NCBI RefSeq assembly: GCF_039555335.1
Contig: NC_092635.1
Coordinates: 48,008,052 to 48,072,051, forward strand
DNA length: 64,000 bases
Direction: 5' to 3'
From: Amphiura filiformis
Lineage: Eukaryota > Echinodermata > Ophiuroidea > Amphilepidida > Amphiuridae
The translations under genes and the position numbers were made by a program. Below are positions 27,301 to 36,969 of this stretch, piece after piece; positions within the stretch are counted from its first letter, which is position 1, and each line of letters begins with the position of its first letter. The notes under the pieces are model-generated. The model was given only the letters and a program-made list of their open reading frames with translations. It had not been told where the DNA came from and made no database searches.

Positions 27301-28384
27301 CTGATGGAATTCAGGCTTGCCAGGTACATATCAACGGTTACATCAACAGCAGTACCGGCTGAAAATGAACACGGGAACTGATAATAAGCATCTTCTGTAA
27401 ACACCAAAACATACATCGAAGGTTCAGAACCAGAAAGCCGTAACTCACCATGACCAGCTCTCACAAATTGAGCCTAAAGTTGGCTCCTTGCTTTGGTCTT
27501 CAAAAATCAATAGTGTCTTTTGTTTTCTATTGAATTTTGTCGTGATTAATGGACTGTATCTTCTATAATGCCCTAACGACTTTATGCTCATTTTGTGGGA
27601 GCAGGTGATTGTGAGTTGAGGCTTTCTGGCTCTCAACCCTCGATATACCCAACCAACAACTTAACTATCCACCCCACGACACAGTAGGCCTACCCACATG
27701 CACCCACATATTAATATCCTCAACAATATAACACCGTACCTTACGCCAATAGAGCGACAATGATACGTATATTGTATACAACAATATCGACACCAGTGTG
27801 CGTTTTCCAGGTCCTGCGTTTCCTCTCAAAATGATTTTGTGATAATATTTTGATCTGTTTCTGCAAACGCACACCTAGTGTACCTTACATACCATATACA
27901 CACCCTCCCTATAACAAAATACATCAATTATCATCACCACAATATCATTACCACTAATCCACTATTATTTTTTTAATAATTCACTAAAATGTAATATGTA
28001 AAACTCCTTTACTGCAAAAGCGTAATTCTGTCGGCAAAAAACAAAATCCATGTGATTTAACTTACTTGCAAAATACGGGCGCAAATCCTTGTCGTAGTTA
28101 TTCACAAGGCTTTCCAGAATATCAATAGTCGCTTGTTCCTCCGTTACATTCCTTACAACCACTGTGCCTTCTGTCAATACAGTACTATATAAAACAAGCG
28201 CGAATATCTTGTCAGATCTCATGTAAATAAACATTCTTTTTTGATACAAAGTTATAAAATTTTTACTAATAGTAAAAATAGCTTACCTGTACATTCCAAT
28301 TATACATTGAAAGATGAGAACAATCGCAAGATGATGCATTTTTGAGTACCATAACGGCCACGTGTGGTATTTCTCCGTTTCCAT
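11913..28384 (-). CDS. Gene B: Cys-loop ligand-gated anion channel subunit (GlyR/GluCl-like), 9 exons, complete
   Basis: Seen: nine minus-strand exons (28287-28384, 28066-28184, 27288-27358, 25178-25395, 19538-19620, 18830-18970, 14704-14933, 13925-14062, 11913-12395) join without a frame break into 1581 nt, i.e. 526 residues plus stop. Order in the protein: hydrophobic signal region (about residues 16-31), extracellular ligand-binding domain, Cys-loop C176-C190 with 13 residues between, a second Cys pair flanking CTKKLKTGEYSC near the end of the extracellular domain, TM1 (about 260-283), SPAR then TM2 (about 289-309), TM3 in exon 8, a long acidic cytoplasmic loop, and TM4 near the C-terminus. 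Known of the family: PAR before TM2 marks anion-selective channels, and the second Cys pair is typical of glycine, glutamate-chloride and histamine-chloride receptors. Inference: a plasma-membrane subunit of a neurotransmitter-gated chloride channel; ligand unknown. It lies directly downstream of paralogue gene A on the same strand. Length is normal for the family. Confidence 0.93.
12405..13225. repeat. Nested inverted repeats in gene B intron 8
   Basis: The outer arms (cacttatgtaacccgtca near 12450 and its complement near 13183-13205) enclose a degenerate ctacgccactg-type element at about 12842-13180. The interior of that element (gaccaaattaacctcaaatt) is homologous to the MITE at 42508-42841 in the same intron of gene A. 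Confidence 0.65.
13500..13862. repeat. Fold-back element in gene B intron 8
   Basis: The left arm (taccgttatgagttcggcag, then agccgaatccgta) is mirrored by the right arm ending ttcggctgtttgccgaattt and ataacgata. An internal pair aacggtgatc / gatcaccgtt sits near the centre. Fragments of the terminus recur near 40125-40155 and 49245-49285. Confidence 0.75.
13925..14062 (-). CDS. Gene B exon 8: TM3
   Basis: 138 bp (46 codons, phase 0 at both ends). It encodes ALDVWFGVCIGFVVGALLEY followed by ALVHYL, the conserved TM3 with the A-[IL]-D-[VI]-W start and A-L-[LV]-E-Y-A-L motif, then the start of the cytoplasmic loop. Acceptor ctttttcag, donor gtaagc. Confidence 0.94.
14704..14933 (-). CDS. Gene B exon 7: end of loop C, TM1 and TM2 pore helix
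   Basis: 230 bp, the same length as gene A exon 7. It encodes GEYSC (second Cys of the extra disulfide), TM1 around HYMLQSYIPSILLVMTSWVS, then GSPARVGIGVTTILSMITLY (the pore-lining helix) and RVSYIK. The PAR motif and Gly at TM2 position 2' are glycine-receptor-alpha-like and predict anion selectivity. TM2 position 12' is Ile where glycine receptors usually have Thr. Acceptor cttttag, donor gtaggt, phase 0. Confidence 0.95.
14934..18829 (-). other. Gene B intron 6
   Basis: 3.9-kb intron. It holds a G-rich tract (15382-15411), an inverted pair of a ~45-bp sequence (about 16675-16725 versus 17500-17545, tctttcttccatggtgg-like) and a repeat of the aacgttttaaaacg type (about 18265-18530, related to 42175-42480). 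No other coding sequence recognised. Confidence 0.6.
18629..18787. mobile_element. 159-bp hAT-like MITE with 8-bp TSD
   Basis: TIRs cagtggcggcgcca / tggcgccgccactg. It is flanked by an exact 8-bp direct repeat cttttatg (18621-18628 and 18788-18795). An 8-bp duplication is the hAT superfamily signature. It sits about 35 bp inside intron 6 from the exon 6 donor. Confidence 0.88.
18830..18970 (-). CDS. Gene B exon 6: loops B and F, start of loop C
   Basis: 141 bp. It encodes FQNTINEVRYIWNNEEPVEF, then a segment with LRLPQYRVRGV and NNCTKKLKTG. The W-x-x-x-x-PV-x-F and L-x-LPQ patterns are typical of this part of the domain. Acceptor tttacag; the donor gtctgt is non-consensus beyond GT but frame and paralogy support it. 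A short hAT-like MITE lies about 35 bp into the intron. Confidence 0.9.
19015..19095. repeat. TTAATTAA-rich simple repeat
   Basis: About 80 bp of taattaattaa-type sequence in gene B intron 5. Confidence 0.85.
19236..19566. repeat. ~147-bp tandem repeat that includes the 3' end of gene B exon 5
   Basis: The block tactcacaa...ccatcgtacatt (reverse complement of the last ~28 bp of exon 5 plus its donor gtgagta) occurs at about 19237, 19385 and 19531, spaced 148 and 146 bp. The copies are separated by (caat)n / (caag)n microsatellite. Only the rightmost copy belongs to the complete exon; the other two are donor-bearing fragments without an acceptor. Confidence 0.85.
19538..19620 (-). CDS. Gene B exon 5: Cys-loop exon
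   Basis: 83 bp, the length usual for this exon across GABA-A and glycine receptor genes. It encodes RLSIQLSCAMDFHHFPFDNQ then KCTMELDS, with the two Cys exactly 13 residues apart and the canonical F-P-x-D. Acceptor gacacag, donor gtgagt. The 3' end of this exon with its donor is present twice more in the intron just downstream (see repeat 19236-19566). Confidence 0.94.
19704..19929. mobile_element. ~225-bp MITE with TA-flanked TIRs
   Basis: Left terminus tacaggctgtatcaaaatga continues to tgttcttcat. The right terminus is the near-perfect reverse complement ending cattttgatacatcctgta. TA at both edges fits a mariner-type target. Lies in gene B intron 4. Confidence 0.8.
20108..20395 (+). repeat. 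tRNA-like SINE with pyrimidine-rich tail
   Basis: The head agctcacttggcaaggcata ... gtgagttcgagcctcatc resembles tRNA A and B boxes. It is followed by a long T-rich body. A similar element in reverse lies at 22560-22810, in the same intron. Confidence 0.6.
20873..22050. repeat. Nested inverted-repeat elements with ccactataaacag motif
   Basis: The ~60-bp inverted arms at 20875-20937 and 21655-21719 (tagcaataggtgaaaacaat core) enclose repeated ccactataaaca and tatacggta blocks. A second pair lies at about 21779-21820 and 21985-22045. A 126-codon open frame (20703-21083) overlaps the left arm but has no recognisable domain. Confidence 0.7.
22560..22812 (-). repeat. tRNA-like SINE, minus strand, A-rich on the plus strand
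   Basis: On the minus strand gtatagctcaattgatagag and cgtcagactttgg resemble a tRNA D-arm and anticodon arm. An A-rich (plus-strand) tail lies beside it at 22578-22640. Degenerate; not called a tRNA gene. Confidence 0.55.
23576..24241. repeat. ~665-bp fold-back element
   Basis: Long imperfect arms mirror each other around about 23915 (tttttggtgttttgggaaaa). The outer ends are ttaagggatctaaaatgagc and gttcataccccagcccttaa. A solo half-element is at about 32095-32372. Lies in gene B intron 4. Confidence 0.8.
24361..24535. repeat. ~175-bp element with short TIRs
   Basis: The left end gggatcggtcattatttatg and the right end cgtaattagtgaccggtcac are imperfect complements, with G-rich and C-rich shoulders. 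Confidence 0.6.
24901..25169. repeat. CTATTCC-family fold-back next to the exon 4 donor
   Basis: Near-identical arms ggctattccatttgaaatcc and ggattttaaatggaacagcc. It ends within about 10 bp of the gene B exon 4 splice donor (exon edge at 25178). Confidence 0.82.
25178..25395 (-). CDS. Gene B exon 4: loops D, A and E of the binding site
   Basis: 218 bp, starting DFGITVYLRQQWHDPRLEF. The YLRQQW-DPRL block is glycine-receptor-like loop D and keeps the Arg. KIWLPDLVIGN is the loop A region, NLT is a glycosylation site, and SGHVLYTA is the loop E end. Acceptor ctaaacag. The donor is the weak gttggt, which resembles gtcggt at the same place in gene A. A dispersed inverted-repeat element ends within about 10 bp of this donor, on the intron side. 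Confidence 0.93.
25577..25614. repeat. Perfect 38-bp AT-rich palindrome
   Basis: Arm gacatattatcataattt (18 bp), two central A, then the exact reverse complement. Lies in gene B intron 3, about 180 bp from exon 4. Confidence 0.9.
27288..27358 (-). CDS. Gene B exon 3: beta-strand 1 segment
   Basis: 71 bp, identical in length to gene A exon 3. It encodes TGTAVDVTVDMYLASLNSIR followed by EDQM. This matches the V-x-V-x-x-Y-x-x-S-x-x-x-I-x-E strand of the family. Polypyrimidine acceptor ending ttttcag; donor gtaagg directly after ATG, phase 0. Confidence 0.9.
28066..28184 (-). CDS. Gene B exon 2: N-terminal extracellular segment
   Basis: Acceptor atatag, donor gtaag; 119 bp. It carries an N-glycosylation site (NVT) and ends in NNYDKDLRPYFA, the conserved start of the Cys-loop receptor ligand-binding domain (family pattern: Y-D-x-x-x-R-P-x-F). 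It begins by completing codon AG+T from exon 1 and ends in phase 1. Confidence 0.88.
28287..28384 (-). CDS. Gene B exon 1: signal peptide
   Basis: The start ATG is at 28384. The exon encodes METEKYHTWPLWYSKMHH followed by a hydrophobic run LAIVLIFQCIIGMY, a plausible signal peptide with an unusually long polar N-terminus. A second Met at residue 16, just before the hydrophobic core, is an alternative start. The exon ends in phase 2 (AG) before a consensus donor gtaagc. Intron 1 is only about 100 bp. Confidence 0.8.
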
Positions 28385-29056
28385 ATCTCCCTTTCATTTA
28401 GACTTGTGAATGATTGCTGTTGAAAATCTCCCGGGAAAATCTATAAGCGTCGTATTCATGAAAGACATTCAATTAAACCCTCATGTTCAGCTATAGCTAA
28501 GGTTTTGATTTGCTACAATTACGTTGAAACAATTTAAATTGATTACCAAAATTGATATGCTTTTGAAATGTCGATAAAATAATATTATCATGTAGACGGA
28601 TAGATTGGTAAATATATGTGTCAAATAGCCTACATCAATTCTCAATGTTATTCCATCTATATATTCTCACGCTGTCTAGATTTTGCCCGGAGCTGGAGAT
28701 TTTGTTTCCCCGACACAATTATTAAAAGATTTCTTTTTATGGAAACCTCTTGGTTCATCCGTCAACATTGCATACTCGTACATTGGTAGCAAATATAAAC
28801 TTGAAATACATCACCAAAGTTAGAGGTAGTTTTTGTTGAGTTGAGCAATGTATTACAAGCTATTATAAATGGTATTGTCGCCATGCAGATGAAAACATCA
28901 GGCTTGCATTTTGAGAGGTAGAGCGGCAGTATGCAGCACTATCAGATAAAAGCGTACCTTTAAGGGGAGAATTACAAAATTAAAATTGAACTGAACTCAT
29001 ACATTATATCTTTGATTCCTTAGCTACAGAATTCATACTTATTGGATTATTATAAA

Positions 29057-29308
29057 TGTGATGCGATCAAGCAAAATCAGTCGGAACTCGGAAATATTGA
29101 TTTTGAGATATAGCCAAACAAAGGCAATATTTCCTTTTGTTTCCTATTGTTTTGGAAGCGCTTTAATTGCTCATATCTTTGGAACTGGTTGTTCAATTTC
29201 AATGGGGTTTCTGCAAAATCCAGCTTTGTAAATCCTTTTTATTTTTTTATAAGAAACTGAAAATTTATTATTGCCGAGTTCCGACTGATTTTGCTTGATC
29301 GCATCACA
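29057..29308. mobile_element. 252-bp MITE with 35-bp perfect TIRs
   Basis: Left end tgtgatgcgatcaagcaaaa continues to aactcgg. The right end is its exact reverse complement over about 35 bp. No coding capacity. Located about 0.7 kb upstream of the gene B start. Confidence 0.85.
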
Positions 29309-29569
29309 AATGATTAAAAAATACATTAACTGACCTGACATCCCAGTGCCCATGGAAACCTTTGAAAAAAAATGAATGACATAGCTCATTTCCTCGTTTT
29401 GATGAAAATTAAAATCATTGAATCGTGATAAAATACAATGGAAAACATTCCTCATGAATACAGTATCCATGGAAACCTTTGAAAAATTATTAATTGATCT
29501 ATCATCAGTCCCTGTCAACATTTAATTTTGTCAATATACAGAATGCAACAATAAAAATTATACAATTGC

Positions 29570-30000
29570 AATTTTGATTCTCGGAAAAAATCAAAGAAAT
29601 CATGGCAACAATGTTATATGCAGTGGAATTAGTAACATTTTGGCAAACAGAACAACTTTATTTGGTTTCTTTACTACGTATAGTTCGGGTTCAAAATCGT
29701 CCAGAAAACGAGTTGGGCCATTTTTGACATTTTCGCGCATATCAAGCTCGCATTGCGTAAAATCGACTTCCACATGATTTATAGCAATTGCATTTTTGTT
29801 TTTCAGAAAAAAATAAAAGGGGTCATGGCGTAAATGTGATATGCAGTAGAACAAGTAATATCTTGGCTAACAGAAAAACTCTTCTTGATGTCTTTATAGT
29901 TCAAGTTCAAACGCTATGCCCGATTTTACTTAATTGCTCGAGTTGGGCAACTTTTTGCCAATTGCGCACACCAAGTTTGTACTGCGTAAAATGAACTCTT
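29570..30000. repeat. Diverged ~220-bp tandem duplication
   Basis: Two blocks share tcatggc.aa..tg.tatgcagt and ttttggc/taacagaa patterns, at about 29580-29770 and 29797-29998. Confidence 0.5.
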
Positions 30001-30644
30001 AATTCCTTATCGTTAAAGATCTCAGAACAAAAGCAAACGTTTTTCATGTTTTCTTTCACTTAATTGATATTCAGGTAACAAAATTGTTATTAATGCAAGT
30101 CGCATACCTATAGCAACTCGTTTTCTACATTAGGCCGTTTGTTGTACAATGCACATACATAATCGTATCGGTGTATTATATCGACAATACGCTATTTAAA
30201 AAAAAATTTAATTCACTTTTTAAGTAATGTTGATTAAGTGTGTTCGTGACTATTGTGGGTAAGATTTGTATTATGATTTTTCTATCATTCGCCCTTAGAT
30301 TGATCACTGTATTGTAGGCAATCGGTTTAGAATTGAATTATCTCTTTTCACTCTATTTACATTTAGAGAGTACGCATGCATATAATCGAGTAAATGTATT
30401 TAAAGCATAGTCTTGCTGTTTAAATTCTTTATTAGACATTGTTTACCTGTTCAAGGTCGATATTTTTACAAATGTGTGCCGTAAGCATGAAATTCTGAAT
30501 AATGATTTACACTGAAGTCGCTCGAATTCGAAACGAAACGATCAGTGTTCTGTGTTATCTTTTTTTTTCTTCAGCCACGAGAGGATGCGTTGCTGTATTG
30601 TTCTGTGGTTTTAAGTGTAATTATCATCTACTATTGTTGTGCAA

Positions 30645-30995
30645 AACTTAAGGTTAGCAACTATTTAAAAAAAAAAAAAGCTTTGGCAAAAATTGCATTA
30701 ACAATTCATAGCTAGCGAGTATGTAGAAGAATTAAAATATATATCACAAATATACTTTTGTAGGTCCTGTGGTTCTTGAGTTATGTTGTAAAGAGGGCTG
30801 AAACAACAACACTTTTGTAAAACGTACATAACTCATTAACAACAATAAATCAAGCAAGTTTTTAAGTATATGATTTGTAGAATGAACCTTTGCAAAACAT
30901 CAAAGTGTTATTTTTCAATAATATATTGATTTAAATAATGAAAATCGATTTTTTTTTTGCTGCTTCGACCAACCATACAGCGTCTCCCCTTAAAC
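30645..30995 (+). repeat. Dispersed ~350-bp repeat, copy 2
   Basis: Contains ggttcttgagttatgttgta and aacatcaaagtgttattttt, as in the copy at 890-1228. Confidence 0.75.
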
Positions 30996-31009
30996 CACTT
31001 TTCTCTAAA

Positions 31010-31350
31010 GAAGAAGCGCACAGTGATTTATAGTGCGCTGCGCACAGGCATAACGCCTAGACGTTGATCCACAAGCCTCAGCACACTTTACAGGTTGTCG
31101 CTGACCACTACGGCCCAACGTCATTCCATAAACCATTAAACAACTATTCAGGGACTTTGCTGTTTCAAGAGCGCATACCCTATACATTCCACAAATAACC
31201 TTCGCAACCAGGATCACCTCCCCAAGTTTTGTACGGGTTACAACAAGACAAATTAGCAGTGAGTTCCTTGTCCAGGTGAATTTCAAGCTATCTCGATTTT
31301 TCCAAGAGAGCGTACTAGGCACCGTCAGGGTTCGAACCCGCAACCTCTCT
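31010..31350 (-). repeat. ~340-bp tRNA-derived SINE
   Basis: On the minus strand it begins with a B-box-like gggttcgaaccctgacggtg and ends with gcgcactataaatcactgtg. The 3' half matches the plus-strand copy at 37455-37715 almost completely. Confidence 0.75.
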
Positions 31351-31734
31351 ATATACGATAACAGTATTTCGTTACCTGAATTTGTATCCTGTTTAAAATG
31401 TCCATTGTGTAATGATCATTATTGATTCTTTTTCAAGGCTAACTTTGTGATAAAATCACATCTGAAACTAAAATATCAATCATGATTACCTAACATCGAG
31501 TTAGTGAAAGTAGGAAGGTATGGCAATTTTATTCAATCTTTTCCGCCTTATTTGCATATACTTTTTGTATCATAAATCATGACCTTGATATGTTATACTT
31601 TCCATATCTAAGGAATTTGAATGAGGATATATTAAATAATGCAGTAAATATTAATACCATCGAGGCTACAACTGAGATTGATTTACTAAAAAATGATATT
31701 GTTATACATTAACTTAAAAGATGCAATTTTGGTA

Positions 31735-32065
31735 TCAAAAACTGTTAAGGTTAGACGAGGTATTGTTGGTCGAAGCAGCCAAAGAAAAATCATTATCTAA
31801 ATCAATATATTATTGAAACATACCACTCTGCACGTTTTGCAAAAGTTCATTCTACAAATCACATACCGTATTTTGAAAACTTGCTTGATTTAATGTTGTA
31901 AATGAGTTATGTACGTTTTACAAAATTGTTGTTGTTTCAGCCCTCTTTACAACATAACGCAAGAACCACAGGACCTACAAAAGTATGTGATATTTGAATT
32001 CTTCTACACACTCGCTATGAAATGCATTTTTTGCTGAAGCTCACTACCATTCATGTTGATTGAGT
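31735..32065 (-). repeat. Dispersed ~350-bp repeat, copy 3 (inverted)
   Basis: Reverse complement of copies 1, 2 and 4. Together with copy 2 it flanks the SINE at 31010-31350 as an inverted pair. Confidence 0.72.
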
Positions 32066-32094
32066 GCCTGCCCAGGAAATGTTGTTAAAAACTT

Positions 32095-32372
32095 TTTTGA
32101 TCGTCAGCTTTTCATCCCAGCAACATACACTTTAAGATAGGCCCTACATATCATTAGATTTTATAAAGTTTACTTCGAGGACTGTTAAATATCAACAATA
32201 TCAATTTTCAATCATTTGCCATAAAATGTGTATTATATTGCGAATTTAAAAAAATCTAAATTATTTGATATCATCAGGACATTCTTCGCATTCAGAATGC
32301 AATTCGATATGTCTGATGTGCTCTCATGTCCCACAAAAATACTCTCCAAACGTTCATATCCCAGCCCTTAAT
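32095..32372. repeat. Solo half of the 23.6-kb fold-back element
   Basis: Matches the right arm of 23576-24241 (cagcttttcatcccagcaac ... gttcatatcccagcccttaa) without the mirrored arm. Confidence 0.75.
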
Positions 32373-33511
32373 TAAAGGCCCATTAAGCTCATCTGGACGA
32401 TCGTAAAAATCATCAAAATTCAGAATTTGGTACATTTGTCATTGTCATAATGTGCTAACATAATATGCTAGTAGTACAAACGAAAGCTGTGTATTTAAGA
32501 CAAAATAAGGCAATTTAGATGAATCTATAATTTATATACTAACAGTATATAAATTATACATGTATTTGAATAGGACTTCAACTTCATCAATACTGCTGTT
32601 TTCTTCGTTTTTTGCCAAATGTTTCATTTCAGAAATACCAAATGACAATTTGAATGACTTATCTTTCACTTTAAAGCATATAAACCATCTTAATTGTTTT
32701 ACACTTGCGCTGGGATCACTGCATGGCCTTGAAGTCCCGAAGAGTTTCGATGTTGCTGAAAATGTTTATTGCTGTCTCAATTAGCGCCGTATGCAAGAAG
32801 TAGAGTGTTGAAGAAAATTGTTTTTTCTGAACTCACAAAATATGTTTGAGAGGAGATGCAGGACCTGCAAAACACAACCTAGCATTAATTTTGTTGTACA
32901 TATTGGATCGACAATACGTTATTTTTAATTAAGTTAAAGTTGTAGTAAAGTAATGTTGTAAAGTGTTTTCGTGACAATTTGTGTGTAACATTTGTCCCGG
33001 ACATTTGCTTAAGTGTTTATTTTCTTAGACCTGATGTTTTTTGCCACGCCCGATTAATTCCATACCATTACAGTCCTGCGCCTTTGCATATCACGAGTTT
33101 TTACACATAAATGTCATCTTTTTTTGATACTTTAAAACAAAGAATAAAATTGAGACCACAGTGTCAAGAAACATACCTGAAATAATGGTTCATATTTTTT
33201 TCAGACACGGACCAAAATGTTTACCGTTCTGAGATTATGTGAATTAAATTTACTTTTCTTGCTGGGCATAGCCTTCCACATTTTCTCAAAATGTCAAGAG
33301 CTATCTTAAGAACCACTAAACAAATACTAGGCTTGTTTGTACTCATTTTAATGCATTTTCGGTTACATGAGGGATGCTCGGTACAAATGACAATGACATG
33401 TGGCGCAAATATTAAATACGGGTCTCATTTGCGATAAATTTGACGACAAAATGTGTTTTTTATATCTATTTTGTATGAGCACTTATGTAATTTGTGGATC
33501 GAATATAATAT

Positions 33512-33556
33512 TACTTGACTTGACTTGACTTGACTTGACTTGACTTGACTTGACTA
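33512..33556. repeat. (TTGAC)n pentanucleotide microsatellite
   Basis: Eight or more consecutive ttgac units. A two-unit trace also occurs near 75-85. Confidence 0.9.
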
Positions 33557-34149
33557 AGTTGACTTCAATCTTATTTGAAATTTTCTTCTGGGAAATTAGT
33601 ATCAACTAGATTTCGCGGTTCTCGGGTTGTGCGGTTCTCGTAATAGGCATATCTCTAATTGCCCAACACCCGTTACCCATATAGCTGCCCTGACCTATTA
33701 AACTACTATAGGGCCTCGCCGTCTCTCAATGATCAAGATCCAACTTGACACAACTCTGTTTTGTAGCTGTGACGCTTACTTCGGTACCATAATCTGGAAA
33801 CCTATCGTTCGCCTCTTCCAAGCTCTGAGTGTCCTGCTACTACGTTGGAGGACCCCGAAAATACTCCGAAATTAATATTTAGATTGGATGTAGGCCGTTA
33901 CTAAATAATGAAATCAATCGGGAGAAATGTCAACCCAATAAGGCTTAATGTTACGGGTTATAGGCCTTACCTGATTATTTTATTAACAGATTATTTTTAT
34001 CATAATGTTAACCATTCTGGAGGACCTCGGGAATAGTCATGTTCTGCTGAAATAGGCCAATGCACGCGTTCCGTATTGACATATGTGTTGAAAGTAGGCC
34101 TATTGGTCCGATGAGGTGCACCTGTTAGTCATACTGTAGGCCTAATGCT

Positions 34150-34292
34150 TTCCGATGCACGCACTGCGCCCGTCGGCACTCCGCCTACGCGATAGCGCCC
34201 CGCGAGCACGCGATTGTGCACCGCGCGAACGCAAACCGCGCGGACGCGAACGCGATAGCGCGCGGACAGAGAGACGGACGGACACGCCATAA
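34150..34292. repeat. CpG-rich block with internal short repeats
   Basis: A sharply GC- and CpG-rich patch in AT-rich surroundings. It contains repeated gcgatagcgc, cgcgaacg and cgcgcgga strings and a gacggacggac run. No gene recognised. Confidence 0.6.
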
Positions 34293-34899
34293 TTAGTATT
34301 AAGATATGGTTATGTAACTTCCGATTCTTGGACACACATACCCAAAACAAACTTTGGAGTTCCCTATGCATGTAATCGAACAGTTTTTGTTAGTTTTGAC
34401 ATTATATCTAAATTGACATTATTTCGTCTTCAAGGACACGTAAGCATGCATGTTGTTTACACCTTAAATTTACGCCATATATAAATTCTGGATCATAACT
34501 TATATAATTATATAAGTCGTTTGAAACTAAGCAATTTATCGGTGATTCTTAATGGCACTACTGCCTTTCCTACAGTTAATCCAGTTAATTGGTTAATTAC
34601 ATGATATGATCATCTGAGTAACCAATCAAAATAGAGCTTATAGAACAGCAATTTTCAGCTTAATCTCCTTCAGCCGTAGTGACTATTCTTATCATATCTC
34701 TGATTGGCTCAATACATGATATAGCCCTCTTTATAACCAATCAAAATAGATCTTTGAGGCTGATAAATCGGCTGGTATTGCCCATGGGGTTAATTAATCT
34801 TCTATATTTAAATTGTTCAGATATCAAAGTACGTTGCTAGTATAATTGGGCTATAATTGAGCTATCCCAGCTAAAATCATGATCCAGAGAAGATAAGAG

Positions 34900-35165
34900 G
34901 TTCTCATTAGGAAATGAATTTGGAGAAAACCTCCTGTTAATAAAATACTATGCTAAGCCACCAGCCTGGGTGGCTCACGCTCCAGTAATTTCAGATGATT
35001 GAGCTCATACATCAAAGAATGTCTTCCAATTTATGAAAACAAATAGATAATCAGCTTATCGGATTAAAAGCTTAGAGGGAAGGTCTTGCTGCTCAGCGAG
35101 TGTTTGCAATTATCAGAAGGTTTTCTCCAAATTCATTCTCTAATGTCATCTTCTCTGCTAAGACA
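34900..35165. repeat. Fold-back element, copy 1
   Basis: aggaaatgaatttggagaaa at the left is mirrored by ttttctccaaattcattctc at the right. The interior (ttaataaaatactatgct, atcaaagaatgtcttccaat) recurs at about 62790-63150. Confidence 0.7.
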
Positions 35166-35462
35166 TTATCTCCATACAAGTGCGAATTTCAAATAGGGTT
35201 ACCTGAATGAATGATTCCATTTGAAATTCACACTCCCTGTGTGGAATTAGCCTGAATCCATCTGGCCTCTAATGGCGGCGCCTTTTATTTACCCACAATC
35301 CTTCACGTTGCCTTATTCGAGCCAACAGCACAACCCGATGACCGTGCGTAGTTGTTGAAAGACTGAAGGATCCAGTCTAGTGTGGAATTAAGATTAAGGT
35401 CATATCTTCCATAGGGGGTATGGATTTCAACTGGAATATCCCATTAAGTATATTATTAAATG

Positions 35463-35831
35463 TTAAGGGGGTACTACACCCCTCGGTAAATTTGTGTCTA
35501 TTTTTGCATTTTTCTCAAAAACTAATAACACAGTGGTAACAAAAGTTATGTATATTATAGGGGCTAGGAATCCAATTACTACACTGGAAATTCAGTGACC
35601 CAAGACAAGCGGTTCGTTATTTATGATAAGAAATAAGGTACCGCTAGGATGTACCTCATTTCCTATCATATATAATGAACCACTTGTCTTGAATCACTGA
35701 AATTTCAGTGTAGCAATTGGATTCCTTGCCCCAATAATATACATAACTTTTGTTACCAGTGTGTTATTATTTTGTGAGAAAAATGCAAAAATAGTCACAT
35801 GTTTACCACAGGGGTGTAGTACCCCTTAAGT
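35463..35831. repeat. ~370-bp palindromic element
   Basis: Left end ttaagggggtactacacccc and right end ggggtgtagtaccccttaa, with long internal complementary arms. A short relative (ttaagggggtactataccc ... gggtgtcgtaccccttaa) lies at 36640-36797. Confidence 0.82.
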
Positions 35832-36639
35832 TTAACACCAATGTTCCCTTATTATACGATGCCCTTATTTCATTAACTGTAATTGAGATTTCTATGGAAT
35901 ATAACAATTGACCATCGAGAATTACAAGGTTATATTTGAAAGTGCCATACAAATTTATTAGTTTTTATTTTCCTTCAAATCACAGTTACATATGGTTCCC
36001 TGCCTATATTGGGTTTTAAACATGGCTAAATTAAGGACGCACGCAGCATTGTATTTGGTGGGGAAATTTTATTTTAAAGTTACAAAAGACAATAAGGAAA
36101 GTATACATTTTTGGTAAGGAATTGATGAATGGAATTCTATATCTTCGATAATTGGACAAAATTACCCATTTTTGAACAAGGTCCAAAAACATGATTCACC
36201 GCCAACATTTTGGGTCCACTGCGCTTACACTTCTAAATGATAAAAATTATCTTTAAAAGATAAAGTAAAAAATAAAGTTTAGTTTGACAAATTTCTCGCT
36301 AAACGCGATCCTGCATGCATTCTTATAAAGCTTGATGCTTCAAGAAATTCTGGTGACAACGAGACGAAATTGCAGTTGTGAATTATAAATCTAAATATTT
36401 ATTTTAATATTATTCTCATGATCCACAATACAGAAGATCGATTTTGGGAAATCGCGAGGGTATATATAGCAATTTTATTAAATCTTTCTACCATATTATC
36501 ATTCATATGATCAAATATGACCTTGATTTGATTACTTTTCATATAAGGGATTTAAGGGAGGATAGTTATGCAGTAAATTTCAATATATTTCATTTTCATC
36601 AAGTATAATGGTGTCGAAGTCACATACTGAGACTTTATT

Positions 36640-36797
36640 TAAGGGGGTACTATACCCATTACATTTTTTTGCATTTTGTGGAGAAATGGGAAAAACAATT
36701 GGACAAATTGGTATGCAATTTTGGTCTCATTTCTTAACAAAATGCAAAAAAAAAACGCAAAAAAAAAAAAATGAAATGGGTGTCGTACCCCTTAAAT
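36640..36797. repeat. Short relative of the 35.5-kb palindrome
   Basis: Same terminal sequence, shorter interior with A-runs. Confidence 0.72.
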
Positions 36798-36969
36798 AAA
36801 GAATATTATTACAATAAGGTACACCTTTTTACGAAGTGCACAACGTTAAAAGTTTGGCGTTTTCGGATTCTCCCAATTGTAAGCCTTAAATGGCATGCAA
36901 CATGTCAAGCCTACGTTACTTACTTGTTTAGATATTTAAAAATGAATAATTCCTACAAAATTGTGTTTG

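Noticed and set aside
31005-31343. 112-codon minus-strand frame
   Set aside because: Coincides with the tRNA-derived SINE.
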